From Gramella sp. MAR_2010_147 (GTDB taxonomy: Bacteria; Bacteroidota; Bacteroidia; Flavobacteriales; Flavobacteriaceae), in NCBI RefSeq assembly GCF_900105135.1, contig NZ_LT629741.1:372001-436000 (forward strand): a stretch of DNA of 64,000 nucleotides, in the 5' to 3' direction. The notes beneath the pieces were generated by a model. The model saw only the letters and a program-made list of their open reading frames with translations, was not told the origin of the DNA and made no database searches. A program made the translations under genes and the position numbers. Every line of letters begins with the position of its first letter. Positions within the stretch are counted from its first letter, which is position 1. Below are positions 46,001-54,897 of this stretch, in pieces.

Positions 46001-46695
46001 AAGAGCAAAAGAACGACCTGGAAAGAGCCAATAGAGACCTTGAACAGTTCGTATCTATATGTTCTCATGACCTCCAGGAACCTCTGGCTACTATAAAATT
46101 TGGTAGTGACGTACTTGGGAAGATGTACGCCAGTAAACTGGATGAGAAAGGGGAGAATTATATTAAATATATTAAGAACGCTTCAGACAGACTTTCTGCT
46201 CAAATCAGGGCATTGCTGGAACATTCAAGAATTGGAAAAAACGGAAAAAAATCTTTAGTCAATACTAAGGAGATCGTTGAGGTAGTAAAATATGATCTTG
46301 GAAAAAGCATCAGGGATTCTAATGCCAAAATTCATACAGGAGCGTTGCCGGAAGTAAAAGGATTTGAAGTGGAATTAAGACTCCTTTTTCAGAATCTTAT
46401 AAGCAATGCTATAAAATATGTTCCTAAAGATCGAGCTCCAGAAATTAGAATCTCAGCATACAAAGAAGATAAATTCTGGGTTTTCTCTATTGTAGATAAT
46501 GGTCTGGGAATTTCAAAAGAAGACCAGCGAAACATTTTCACCATTTTTAACAGAGTTCCCGGAAACGAAGATACAGAGGGGACAGGGGTTGGCCTTGCCC
46601 ATGTAGAAAAAATTGTACTTCTTCATGAAGGAACTATTTGGGTAGATTCACAGGAAGGCGTAGGAAGTACCTTCTACTTTAAATTAAAGGCTTAA
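43039..46695 (+). CDS. CheB-CheR-PAS-histidine kinase fusion protein
   Basis: ATG 43039 is preferred over the frame's first start, a TTG ten codons earlier. The 1218-residue protein combines a CheB methylesterase domain (about 15-195; GASAGG Ser, QHLSP His and GTGSDGTRGA Asp all present), a CheR methyltransferase (about 205-475; DVACSTGEEAYSLAMY binds SAM), a PAS-like region (about 540-640), and a long heptad coiled coil with repeated NEELQ units (about 670-735). Two further PAS regions and a histidine kinase follow: SHDLQEP with His1010, NAIKYVP, DNGLGIS, GTGVGLAHV. No other chemotaxis gene is present, so it is probably a signalling hub rather than a taxis protein. The next gene starts seven bases later. 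Confidence 0.93.
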   Translation: MKSTKESSTVETINKNNSEQPRIVAVGASAGGLEALKDFFKNIPANDKNAYVIIQHLSPDFKSMMGELLIKHTNLPIVQIKDQMQVKSGHIYLIPPANNLILEDEILRLTEKPKNQTLNLPIDMFFESMARERKERAVGVILSGTGSDGTRGARAIKENDGMIMVQDPKDAKFDGMPKSAINTGLVDYILPVREMGSELRNFISSPPIFHFKDGDVQYDEIELNRILNYVDEKSGLDFREYKYATLARRVARRVNVCKCNNLKEYYDFLTSNKSEVEILYREFLIGVTRFFRDEMVWEVLRKDVFPKMIKEKQDGEILKVWDVACSTGEEAYSLAMYLHEEMELQGKDIEIKIFATDISQPHLDIAAKGIYPESIVADVSKDFLIKYFLSKSNGYQVCDRLRRSVIFSRHNIIKNPPFSNMDMVVCRNLLIYFQNSIQKKTLNMLHYALVEKGVLLLGTSESVHTHKENFREIDRKCKIYRNIKPSTRLKNGISHATNTGRSTTELLENKAQRERKVRNPSNPIRQKLQGELNETILEQFGGASVFVDSDYNILQAVGEFRKYANLPLNGFSINLLDMLDSELKYVVQSTFNKAYKNEDKVIYRDAVINQRDKKIGADIIIKPFKNYSLEGETNYVITFIEKELNLKDVEEVAKVSPSSQTKEYVQNLEIELKQTKEDLQTSLEEIETSNEELQAANEELLASNEELQSTNEELQSVNEEINTVNAENIQKVDDLAALNDDMHNLLKSTDIGVIFLDSDLKIRKFTPPIKKHFSLINGDIGRPIDNFTNSFGLTRKQSFLDRCKKVLDTGKVLEKPIVSREGRNYLQRISPYMESENEISGVVISFIDVETIQKSKEKLMASEKRFKSFYEDDPVLHISVDPKSSEIVQCNKKAVQKLGYDSKEDLFGKSILELFDKDSQLNTVKLQSSIKKSGELVNIEQNMITRKGRVLPVILNATAEKDENNNLKTIRYTCVDISALQKAQEQLKEQKNDLERANRDLEQFVSICSHDLQEPLATIKFGSDVLGKMYASKLDEKGENYIKYIKNASDRLSAQIRALLEHSRIGKNGKKSLVNTKEIVEVVKYDLGKSIRDSNAKIHTGALPEVKGFEVELRLLFQNLISNAIKYVPKDRAPEIRISAYKEDKFWVFSIVDNGLGISKEDQRNIFTIFNRVPGNEDTEGTGVGLAHVEKIVLLHEGTIWVDSQEGVGSTFYFKLKA

Positions 46696-46702
46696 GACCA
46701 GA

Positions 46703-48916
46703 ATGGCTGAACATAATAGGTACCCCGAAAGAGTGGATCTTTCCAGTTGTGAAAAAGAACCAATCCATATTATTGGAAGTACCCAGTCCTATGGCGTAGT
46801 GATCGCCTGTGATAAATTCACCGGTAGAATCATTCAGATTGGTGAAAATTGTAAGGAATTTTTTAATGTTCCTGCAGAAGACCTTTTGGGTAAAGAACTT
46901 GATGTAATATTAGGTGTCGAACTCTCTCGTAAAATTCTTTCAGCGGTTTTTGAAGATCATGCTTTTAAAGTTGAAGAAACATGCATTAATGATAAGGAGT
47001 TTGTAGTGATTCCCCATGTGAATAGTACAAACTTTATTCTGGATATCGAACCCATCAGTGCCAAAGCTGATAATTTTGATTTTCAAAAAGGACTTAGTAG
47101 TTTATTGAATACCCTCAGTGTTTCTCAAGATGCAGAAGAATTATGCAGGGATGCAGCAAAGATCACCAAGTCTATCTTTGGCTATGATAGGGTGATGATC
47201 TATAAGTTTGATGAGGAATGGAATGGACAGGTCATAGCTGAAGAACTTAATGAAGAAATGGAAAGCTGGCTTGGGTTGCAATATCCTGCAAGTGATATTC
47301 CAAAACAGGCCCGACAATTATTTTTAAAGAATCGAGTTCGAATTATTTCTGATGTGAACTATTCTCCGGTGAAGATCATTCCGCGGCTTTCACCTGAAAC
47401 CAATGAACCCCTGGACCTAACGAATTCAAAATTGCGTGGCGTCTCTCCCATACATATAGAGTACCTCCAAAATATGAAAGTGGGAGCTTCATTAACAGCA
47501 GCTTTATTAAGCAATGGAAAGCTATGGGGATTATTAACCTGTCACCATTATCAGCCAAAATTTATCAATTATTACCAGCGACAAACTTGTGAATTTCTTA
47601 TTCAGATATTTTCAAATGAATTATCGTTAAAGAATTCAAAAAGCTTTATTTCTAATATTGAAAAGCTGGATGCTTTAACCCTGGAACTTATAAATCAAAT
47701 TCATCTGGAGGCTAATATCAATCGGGGTTTAAGATCTTCAGCAACTAAAATTACAGATCTGCTTGAATGTGGTGGAGCTGCTATTATCTTAAATGGAAAA
47801 ATCAAGCTTGTAGGCAAAACACCAGATAAAAAGGATATTAAAAAGTTGGTAAGGGATTTTCTGGCAAAAAAGAAGGAGAGTCTTTTCCATACAAAGCAGC
47901 TTCAGCAGTTTTATCCAATGGCTGAGAATTTCAAGGAATCTGGATCTGGAATTTTAAGTTTAAGACTAGGCCAGAGCGAAAGCGATTTTTTGATTTGGTT
48001 TAGACCAGAAGTGATCAAAACAGTAGAATGGGGAGGAAATCCAGAAAATAAAGCTACTTATAATGAAGAAAAAGAGCGTTTAACGCCTCGTAAGTCATTT
48101 GAGAAATGGACAGAGCAATTAACAGGAATTTCTCATCCCTGGCAGGACTTTGAAATTAGTGGAGCCAGAAAACTTGGGGAAAGCGTTAGTTATGTGATTC
48201 TGGAAAATCAGAAAAAGGAGATAGATAATCTAAATAAACAATTGGTAGATGCGCATAATGAGCTGGAATTGTTCAGTCAGGGACTATCTCATGATCTTAA
48301 AGCGCCTCTAAGAGGAATTGATGGATACGCCCACGTTTTAAAAGAAGATCATTATACCGATCTTCATAAAGAAGGACAAATGGCTGTTGATACTATTTTA
48401 AGTTCGGCTGAAAAAATGCGGGAACTTATTGATAATATACTTTCTTTCGCGGGAGTTTCCAATCAGGATGTTCATAGGAATTTGAACTCTCCTAATACTA
48501 TGATCGGGGAAATACTTGTTTCTTTCAATCTAAAGTCAAATTATCCAAAAACTGAAATTATAGTGGAAGAAAATATGCCCAAACTGGTCGGGGACAGGCG
48601 AATGTTAAGCCAGGTTTGGTCTAATCTTATTACCAATGCGCTAAAATATAGTGAAAAGAACGAAAAACCGAGGATAGAGATTGGAACCAGAATACATGAT
48701 AGAAGAACCATCTATTTTGTAAAAGATAACGGTATTGGTTTTGATCCAAAATACAAAGAAGAGATCTTTAATTTATTTTCCAGACATTCTGGAGATGATT
48801 ACCAGGGAACAGGAATAGGCTTAGCTATAGTGAAAAAGATCATTGAAAAACATAATGGTAAAATCTGGGCTGAGGCTAAAGAGAAATCAGGCTCTGTCTT
48901 TTACTTTTACGTTTAA
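46703..48916 (+). CDS. bphP: Bacteriophytochrome histidine kinase
   Basis: The 737-residue protein has PAS-GAF-PHY-kinase order. Cys16 in SSCEKEPIHIIGS is at the position of the biliverdin-binding Cys of bacteriophytochromes. The GAF domain has PASDIPKQAR (Asp198) and SPIHIEYLQNM with the conserved His, plus LLTCHHYQP. The PHY tongue motifs VEWGGNP and PRKSFEKW are present. The kinase part shows SHDLKAPLRG (His530), NALKYSE, DNGIGFD and GTGIGLAIV. It should sense red/far-red light using biliverdin from the heme oxygenase encoded two genes on. The family motif PHG after the Cys reads SYG here. Confidence 0.95.
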   Translation: MAEHNRYPERVDLSSCEKEPIHIIGSTQSYGVVIACDKFTGRIIQIGENCKEFFNVPAEDLLGKELDVILGVELSRKILSAVFEDHAFKVEETCINDKEFVVIPHVNSTNFILDIEPISAKADNFDFQKGLSSLLNTLSVSQDAEELCRDAAKITKSIFGYDRVMIYKFDEEWNGQVIAEELNEEMESWLGLQYPASDIPKQARQLFLKNRVRIISDVNYSPVKIIPRLSPETNEPLDLTNSKLRGVSPIHIEYLQNMKVGASLTAALLSNGKLWGLLTCHHYQPKFINYYQRQTCEFLIQIFSNELSLKNSKSFISNIEKLDALTLELINQIHLEANINRGLRSSATKITDLLECGGAAIILNGKIKLVGKTPDKKDIKKLVRDFLAKKKESLFHTKQLQQFYPMAENFKESGSGILSLRLGQSESDFLIWFRPEVIKTVEWGGNPENKATYNEEKERLTPRKSFEKWTEQLTGISHPWQDFEISGARKLGESVSYVILENQKKEIDNLNKQLVDAHNELELFSQGLSHDLKAPLRGIDGYAHVLKEDHYTDLHKEGQMAVDTILSSAEKMRELIDNILSFAGVSNQDVHRNLNSPNTMIGEILVSFNLKSNYPKTEIIVEENMPKLVGDRRMLSQVWSNLITNALKYSEKNEKPRIEIGTRIHDRRTIYFVKDNGIGFDPKYKEEIFNLFSRHSGDDYQGTGIGLAIVKKIIEKHNGKIWAEAKEKSGSVFYFYV

Positions 48917-48975
48917 CTTTTAAGGATTGTTTTATAAACAGGATTCAACTACTTTCGTAGATATTCATGTAGCCA

Positions 48976-49536
48976 ATGATTAAAAACAAACTAAATATTG
49001 TACTTGTAGAAGATAACAAGGATGATGTTTTCCTTATAAAAAGACAGATCAATAAAATAGTTTCTGAACCTAATATCGAGGTTACAGATAATCTACAGGA
49101 TTTTAGAGAGCTTTTGGTAAATTTTGCTCCAGACGTTGTTCTATCTGATTATAACTTACCTAAATGCACAGGCCTTGATATTATGGAGACCGCAAAAGAA
49201 TACGACAGCAGCATTGAGCTCATATTTATTACCGGGACAATTAATGATGAAGAATTAGCGGCTAACACTATTTTGAACGGTGCATCCGGATATATTCTGA
49301 AAAAACACATGAATATCTTAAGTGAAAAATTGAATCCCCTGCTTAAGAAAGTTGTAATTAATATGGTTTCCCGGGATGAGTTACGGGACCGTATTAGGAA
49401 TAATAAGATCACTGTGAACCAAATCTATAATTATCTGGATAAGATCAATTCAGATAATGCAGAACAGCGTGACAACATTCAACATATAAAGCAGGCAATA
49501 ACCCAATTTAATTTGGATAATGGAGATATTAAATAA
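48976..49536 (+). CDS. Response regulator of the phytochrome operon
   Basis: The 186-residue protein is a receiver domain with a 50-residue C-terminal extension. LNIVLVEDNKDDVFLI gives the acidic cluster, VVLSDYNLP the acceptor Asp58, LIFITGT the Thr, and GYILKKHM the Lys. The extension is helical and lacks a recognisable DNA-binding domain. Single-domain regulators of this type (Rcp1/BphR-like) receive phosphate from phytochromes. It lies 59 bp after the phytochrome gene and overlaps the heme oxygenase start by 17 bases. Confidence 0.93.
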   Translation: MIKNKLNIVLVEDNKDDVFLIKRQINKIVSEPNIEVTDNLQDFRELLVNFAPDVVLSDYNLPKCTGLDIMETAKEYDSSIELIFITGTINDEELAANTILNGASGYILKKHMNILSEKLNPLLKKVVINMVSRDELRDRIRNNKITVNQIYNYLDKINSDNAEQRDNIQHIKQAITQFNLDNGDIK

Positions 49537-50074
49537 GTTACGCGAGGAAACTGCAGTTTTACATCAGGAAATTGAAGCAGATAATATTGCCGGCAAAATT
49601 TTGGGTCACTCCATAGATATTGAGGAATATAAACTTCTGCTTTTTCAAAATTATATCGCTTATAAAACCTCAGGGAAAGAGATAAAAAAGTTCATTCCAG
49701 AATTTGGTTTAGATAAAGCCAGAAGACTACAGCAGGATCTTAATAAACTTGAAGTTACAGAGCTGAACTGTGATCTGGAATTCAGTTGTAACTCAGAAGC
49801 AGAAGCCATTGGTGCCGCTTACGTAGTTGAAGGCTCCGCAATGGGTGGAATGTTGATAGGTAAAGAAGTAAAAAATTGTAACTCCTTAAGTTCAATTCCA
49901 GACCAGCTTTTTTTTAACGGTGAACGCAGTGGTATGACTGGGTGGAATGAGTATTTAAAATTCCTCAGGTCCAGAGAATTTACTCAGGACGAAATTAATA
50001 CAGCTACACAAAAGGCAAAAGAGACGTTTTTATTATTTAAAGCAGCTTTTAACCTAAAGCTTTCAAGCTGTTAA
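49520..50074 (+). CDS. bphO: Biliverdin-producing heme oxygenase
   Basis: The 184-residue protein matches the compact bacterial heme oxygenase family. The helix ETAVLHQEIE near the N-terminus has His15 as proximal heme ligand, and VVEGSAMGGMLIGKEV near residue 100 is the glycine-rich distal helix. GMTGWNEYLKFL is also typical. It would open heme to biliverdin, CO and iron, supplying the chromophore of the phytochrome encoded just upstream. The start overlaps the response regulator gene by 17 bases, so the proteins are probably translationally coupled. Confidence 0.92.
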   Translation: MEILNKLREETAVLHQEIEADNIAGKILGHSIDIEEYKLLLFQNYIAYKTSGKEIKKFIPEFGLDKARRLQQDLNKLEVTELNCDLEFSCNSEAEAIGAAYVVEGSAMGGMLIGKEVKNCNSLSSIPDQLFFNGERSGMTGWNEYLKFLRSREFTQDEINTATQKAKETFLLFKAAFNLKLSSC

Positions 50075-50143
50075 AAATTCTATTTTCCCCGGTTGTTTTA
50101 GAATTCAATTTTAAGTAGGTTTAGATTCTCTAAATCCAAAAGA

Positions 50144-51856
50144 ATGAGTGATTTCTCCAAATTTTTTCTGGGCCTTTTTATTTTCTTCTCTTTTAGTTTT
50201 CAACTTGGTGCACAGGGAGGAAGAATCCCTGTTTCTGCTAAGAAAGGGATGGTTGTTAGCAGTCATTATTTAGCTTCACAGGTTGGTAAAGATATCCTGT
50301 CTCAGGGAGGAACTGCAATTGATGCCAGCATCGCAACGGCTTTTGCATTATCTGTTACTCTGCCGGCAGCTGGAAATATTGGTGGCGGTGGATTTCTCGT
50401 GTATCACGCAGGAGATGGTGAAACAACTACTTTTAATTTTAGAGAGAAAGCACCCCTTGCTGCAACCCGCAGGATGTATCTGGATAAAAATGGAAATGTA
50501 AAAGATAACACCAATCATGATGGCCTTTTATCTGTTGGTGTTCCCGGAACGGTGAGCGGATTGTTCATGGCTCACCAGAAATTCGGAAAATTACCCTGGA
50601 AAAAATTATTACAGCCAGCGATTAATCTTGCCGAAAACGGATTTGCGATTAGCCCTGTAATTGAGGATTTTTCTAATTGGGTCTTTGAAAATAAAGATGA
50701 ATATGAGTCCACTGCCAGGATCTTTCTTAAAAAAGACGGAACTCCCTTTACAGCCGGGGATATATTAATTCAAAAAGATCTATCTGAAACGTTAAAGCGA
50801 ATCCGGGATAAGGGAGCAGATGGATTTTATATGGGGAAAACAGCAAGTTTGATTGCAGATTTTATGAGATCTAATGGTGGAATCATTACTAAGAAAGATC
50901 TCAAAGAGTATAGAGCTGAGGAAATGGAGCCCATTAAAGGCACTTATCGTACTTATGATATTATCGGCATGCCACCACCAAGCTCGGGTGGGACAGCGAT
51001 TGTAGAAATGCTGAATATTCTGGAAGGTTTTGACTTGACAAATGAAGGACATAATTCTGCCCAAAGTCTTCATTATATCACTGAAGCAATGCGAAGAGCC
51101 TTTGCAGATAGAGCATTGTATCTTGGAGATCCTGATTTTAATGAGCAGATGCCATTAGATAAGATCACCTCAAAAGAATATGCGAATAAGCTTAGAAGTA
51201 CCATTTTAAAACAAAAGGCGACACCCAGTGATTCTGCCAATTTTAACAAAGCCCACCTTACCTATGAAAGTACTGAAACCACACATTTATCTGTTGTAGA
51301 CTCCATGGGAAATGCGGTTTCTCTTACCTATACCCTGGAGCAGTCTTATGGTTCAAAAATAGTGGTGGAGGGTGCTGGCTTTCTTCTGAATAATGAAATG
51401 GGTGATTTTAATGCGATCCCTGGATATACAGATACCAAAGGAAGAATAGGGACCAAACCAAACCAGATTGAGCCGGGTAAGCGTATGCTTTCCAGTATGA
51501 GTCCTGTAATTGTAGCCAAAGATGGAAAGCCGGTGATTGTAATTGGTTCACCTGGAGGAAGAACCATTATAAATACGGTGCTGCAGGTAATTCTTAACAT
51601 GGTTGATTATGATATGGATATCGCTAAAGCAATTGAATCTCCCAGGTTTCATCATCAATGGTTACCAGATGTCACTTATTTTGAAGAGTGGGGTTTTTCA
51701 CCAGATACTCAAAGATTATATAATGAAATGGGTCATGAATTTGAAATTAGGAATACACAGGGCAGGGCCATGGGAATTTCTATAGATCCTGAGACAGGGA
51801 TGTTAGAAGGAGCTGCAGATAGTAGAAGTTATGATGGAAAGGCTGTAGGATATTAG
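50144..51856 (+). CDS. ggt: Gamma-glutamyltransferase
   Basis: The 570-residue precursor has a signal peptide (FFLGLFIFFSFSFQLGAQ). GGT family marks are NIGGGGFLVYH, PPPSSGGTAIVEML, and the autoprocessing site ETTHLSVVDSMGNAV, where Thr379 should become the N-terminal nucleophile of the small subunit. MLSSMSPVIV and GSPGGRTIINTV complete the glutamate-binding motifs. It hydrolyses glutathione and other gamma-glutamyl compounds in the periplasm. It lies 69 bp after the heme oxygenase gene; a functional link is doubtful. It meets the convergent gene with a four-base overlap. Confidence 0.95.
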   Translation: MSDFSKFFLGLFIFFSFSFQLGAQGGRIPVSAKKGMVVSSHYLASQVGKDILSQGGTAIDASIATAFALSVTLPAAGNIGGGGFLVYHAGDGETTTFNFREKAPLAATRRMYLDKNGNVKDNTNHDGLLSVGVPGTVSGLFMAHQKFGKLPWKKLLQPAINLAENGFAISPVIEDFSNWVFENKDEYESTARIFLKKDGTPFTAGDILIQKDLSETLKRIRDKGADGFYMGKTASLIADFMRSNGGIITKKDLKEYRAEEMEPIKGTYRTYDIIGMPPPSSGGTAIVEMLNILEGFDLTNEGHNSAQSLHYITEAMRRAFADRALYLGDPDFNEQMPLDKITSKEYANKLRSTILKQKATPSDSANFNKAHLTYESTETTHLSVVDSMGNAVSLTYTLEQSYGSKIVVEGAGFLLNNEMGDFNAIPGYTDTKGRIGTKPNQIEPGKRMLSSMSPVIVAKDGKPVIVIGSPGGRTIINTVLQVILNMVDYDMDIAKAIESPRFHHQWLPDVTYFEEWGFSPDTQRLYNEMGHEFEIRNTQGRAMGISIDPETGMLEGAADSRSYDGKAVGY

Positions 51857-52425
51857 AGAGCTATTTTTTCGAGTGAGCGTACCTCACCAGCATCCATAGT
51901 TTCAATTTTTTCGTTTCCAATGCGTACTCTCACCAGTCGTAAAGTGGGAAACCCCACTGCTGCCGTCATTTTTTTTACCTGTCTAAATTTTCCTTCAGTG
52001 AGAGTAATACTTATCCAGCTGGTAGGTCCGTGGCGTTCATCTCTAATTTTTTTCGCCCGCTGAGGAAATGTTGGTCTTTTCTCTAATTTTTTCACATCAC
52101 ATTCCAGTGTTCTGTAAGGATTTCCAAAAATACTAATGTCTACACCTTTCCTTAATTCGGCAATGGCATCATCGGTTATGACTCCATCAAGTTGTACGTG
52201 GTATTCTTTTTCGCTATTTCCGGCAGTGATCTTAGTACTTAATTTTCCATTGGTGGTAAGTAGTAATAAGCCTTCAGAATCTTTATCCAGTCTGCCAATA
52301 GCCATAGTATTTGCTGGAAAATTATATAGATCACCAAGCAATTTATGTTTCCCGCCTGGTTTCTGATTTGTAATGAACTGGCTTAAATAGCCATAAGGCT
52401 TATAGATCTTGAAATGTTTATGCAT
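51853..52425 (-). CDS. rluE: rRNA large-subunit pseudouridine synthase, RluE-like
   Basis: The 190-residue protein belongs to the RsuA/RluB/E/F family. It lacks the N-terminal S4 domain, as RluE does. The opening KHFKIYKPYGYLSQF, the catalytic motif IGRLDKDSEGLLLLTTNG with its Asp, and GKFRQVKKMTAAVGFPTLRL are diagnostic. RluE converts U2457 of 23S rRNA to pseudouridine in E. coli; target identity here is by analogy. The 3' end overlaps the ggt end by four bases. Confidence 0.9.
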   Translation of the reverse strand: MHKHFKIYKPYGYLSQFITNQKPGGKHKLLGDLYNFPANTMAIGRLDKDSEGLLLLTTNGKLSTKITAGNSEKEYHVQLDGVITDDAIAELRKGVDISIFGNPYRTLECDVKKLEKRPTFPQRAKKIRDERHGPTSWISITLTEGKFRQVKKMTAAVGFPTLRLVRVRIGNEKIETMDAGEVRSLEKIAL

Positions 52426-52449
52426 AGATCAAAAGTAGTAAGCTATTAC

Positions 52450-52497
52450 AAAAAAAGAATCTTTGGAAGTTAAAACTGTTACAGCTTCCAAAGATTC
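52450..52497 (-). terminator. Rho-independent terminator after the M3 peptidase gene
   Basis: Exact 13-base arms at 52457-52469 and 52485-52497 (GAATCTTTGGAAG and its complement) enclose a 15-base loop and are followed on the minus strand by a T-run. It lies about 70 bp downstream of the peptidase stop. Confidence 0.9.
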
Positions 52498-52568
52498 GTT
52501 TCTAAATACCTAAAATTCCGAAGTTGAGGTCAGAAAACTGGTTCTTTATATTGAGAAATATTAAATAA

Positions 52569-54722
52569 TTATTTCATTTCCTTTTCAGGAACCGGGAATC
52601 CACGGTCGCGCATCAAAGCATCAATTTCGGCATCTCTACCTCTAAATTTCTTATAAGCTTCCGCAGGATCCATGGCATTTCTTGGGGCAAAAAGATATTT
52701 AACCAGTTTTGCTGCCACCTCCTCATCATAAAAACCACCTGGTGCCTCCGCAAAGGCCTCTGAAGCATCTGATGTTAATACATCTGCCCATAAATAACCG
52801 TAATATCCGGTAGCATATCCTTCTCCTGAGAATACATGACCAAAATGAGGGGTACGGTGACGCATCACGATTTCTTCTGGCATATTCAGCTCTTTTAAAG
52901 TTTCTCTTTCAAACGTATCTGGTTCAATCTTATCAGGATCTGTAGTATGATATTTCATATCCATGATTGCTGAAGCCAGAAACTCTGTAGTGGCAAATCC
53001 CTGGTTGAAAGTAGCGGCTTTTTTGATCTTCTTTACCAGGTCTGCAGGGATCACTTCATTAGTTTCATGATGCCTCAAAAACTGGTTGATCACTTTATCT
53101 GTAGATAACCATCTTTCCAGTAACTGCGACTGAAATTCAGTATAATCCCTTACACCGCTGTTAAGAGTTGGATATTCAATATCGGCAGATAGAAAATGCA
53201 GCGCATGCCCGAATTCATGGAAAAAAGTATTTGCATCGTCCCATGATACCAGAACAGGTTCTCCCGGTGCTGGTTTGATAAAATTTGAATTATTGGAGGA
53301 TAGAACCGGCTTTGCACCCATGAGCTCATTGTAACTTCTGTAGGTTGTAGCCCAGGCGCCCGAACGTTTACCTTGTCTCGCATAAGGATCTAAGTACCAT
53401 AAGCCAACAAGCTCTCCAGAGTCTTTATCACTAACTTCCCAAACTTTCACATCTTCATGAAAAACCGGAACACTACCTTCTTCGACGAGGGTGAATTCAA
53501 AATTGAATAATTCTCCAGCGGTAAAGAACAAAGCCTGGGTAAGGTTTCCTAATTCAAGATATTGTTTTACTTCTTCGCTATCCAGGTCATACTTTTCTTT
53601 TCTAACTTTTTCGGCATAGAATCTATAATCCCAGGGTTTTATAGTGATATCTGCTCCTTCGGCATTTGCCACCTTTTGCATATCGCTTACTTCTTCTTTT
53701 ACTCTTGCCAGCGCAGCAGGCCATACTTTCATCATAAGATCCATGGCATTTTCAGGAGTTTTAGCCATTCTGTTTTGTAAGCGCCATTGTGCATAATTTT
53801 CATGCCCCAGTAATTCTACTCGTTCATCACGTAATTTCAGGATCTTTTTTATGATCTCGTTATTGTCATACTCATCCCCGTTATCGCCACGGGAATAGTA
53901 ATTATTCCATACTTTCTCGCGCAATTCCCTTTCTGTGGAATAGGTTAAAAATGGATCCATTGAAGAGCGGGTATTGGTAACGGCATATTTGCCATCTTCA
54001 CCACGATTAGTTGCAGCCTGGGCGGCAGACTTGATATAAGAGTCGGGTAAACCACCAAGTTGATCTTTATCAAGATAGGTTACATAATTCTCTTCATCTG
54101 CAAGGACGTTATTTGAAAAACTGGTATACAGACCAGATAACTCCTTGTTTATTTCAGCATACCTTTTTTTGTCTTCTTTATTGAGGTCTGCTCCCTGCAT
54201 GGCAAAATCTTCATAAATAAGGTCAATGACTCTTTGTTCGGCTGCATCTAAAGGATCTTTCTGGGATTTTTCATATACAGTTTTGATCCTTTTAAAAAGC
54301 TCTTCATTCTGGCTGATCTTTGAAGAGAATTCAGAGATCTCAGGAGCCAGTTCTTTTTGAACTTCTCTAAATTCTGGACTGGAAACATTACTGCTGTAAA
54401 TGCCATAATAAGTAAAAGCTCTGTCTAATTCCTGTCCGGCTTTCTCCAGAGGAACAATGGTATTTTCGAAAGTAGGGTCTTCGGTATTTGCAGTAATCTT
54501 GTCAATATCGGCCAGGTGCAATTCCATACCTTTTCTAATTGCTGGCTTCACAAGATCGACCTTCATCTTATCAAATGCCGGTACACCCTGGTATGGCCCG
54601 GTCCAATTTGTTAATAGGGGATTAGTAGTCATTGATTCTTTTTCTTTTTCCTGGCCGTTAGTATAGCCAATAATGGAAACCAGAGCAAATACACTCAGGC
54701 CTTTTTTAAATTTTGAATTCAT
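52569..54722 (-). CDS. dcp: M3-family peptidyl-dipeptidase (Dcp-like)
   Basis: The 717-residue protein has an N-terminal signal peptide (LSVFALVSIIGYTNGQ) and the M3A fold. NPLLTNWTGPYQGVPAFDKM opens the mature part, and the zinc site FFHEFGHALHFLS (HExxH) lies near residue 500, followed by DYTEFQSQLLERW with the third Glu. GEGYATGYYGYLWADVL and FEREVTLKE-like segments near the end are typical. It removes dipeptides from peptide C-termini, presumably in the periplasm. The E. coli enzyme is cytosolic, so the signal peptide is a difference, though common in Bacteroidota. Oligopeptidase A is the nearest alternative. Confidence 0.92.
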   Translation of the reverse strand: MNSKFKKGLSVFALVSIIGYTNGQEKEKESMTTNPLLTNWTGPYQGVPAFDKMKVDLVKPAIRKGMELHLADIDKITANTEDPTFENTIVPLEKAGQELDRAFTYYGIYSSNVSSPEFREVQKELAPEISEFSSKISQNEELFKRIKTVYEKSQKDPLDAAEQRVIDLIYEDFAMQGADLNKEDKKRYAEINKELSGLYTSFSNNVLADEENYVTYLDKDQLGGLPDSYIKSAAQAATNRGEDGKYAVTNTRSSMDPFLTYSTERELREKVWNNYYSRGDNGDEYDNNEIIKKILKLRDERVELLGHENYAQWRLQNRMAKTPENAMDLMMKVWPAALARVKEEVSDMQKVANAEGADITIKPWDYRFYAEKVRKEKYDLDSEEVKQYLELGNLTQALFFTAGELFNFEFTLVEEGSVPVFHEDVKVWEVSDKDSGELVGLWYLDPYARQGKRSGAWATTYRSYNELMGAKPVLSSNNSNFIKPAPGEPVLVSWDDANTFFHEFGHALHFLSADIEYPTLNSGVRDYTEFQSQLLERWLSTDKVINQFLRHHETNEVIPADLVKKIKKAATFNQGFATTEFLASAIMDMKYHTTDPDKIEPDTFERETLKELNMPEEIVMRHRTPHFGHVFSGEGYATGYYGYLWADVLTSDASEAFAEAPGGFYDEEVAAKLVKYLFAPRNAMDPAEAYKKFRGRDAEIDALMRDRGFPVPEKEMK

Positions 54723-54812
54723 GTTTTAGTTCGCTTTGAAATAGGCCTGAATATAAAACAATTAAAAATTTTTGAGAAATGAATAGCATCAAATTAGGAC
54801 TCCTGAATGGAA

Positions 54813-54845
54813 AATTAAAGATGGTCGGTACCTCGATCTTTAATT
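54813..54845. other. Perfect inverted repeat upstream of the M3 peptidase gene
   Basis: AATTAAAGAT and ATCTTTAATT flank a 13-base centre. In the peptidase mRNA this would be a 5' leader hairpin, or it could end transcripts from the AraC-type gene upstream. There is only a short T-run, so terminator activity is uncertain. Confidence 0.4.
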
Positions 54846-54897
54846 CTATGGAGAATCTTGTAAATGGATACAAATGAAAATCCGGTATTTTAACGGC

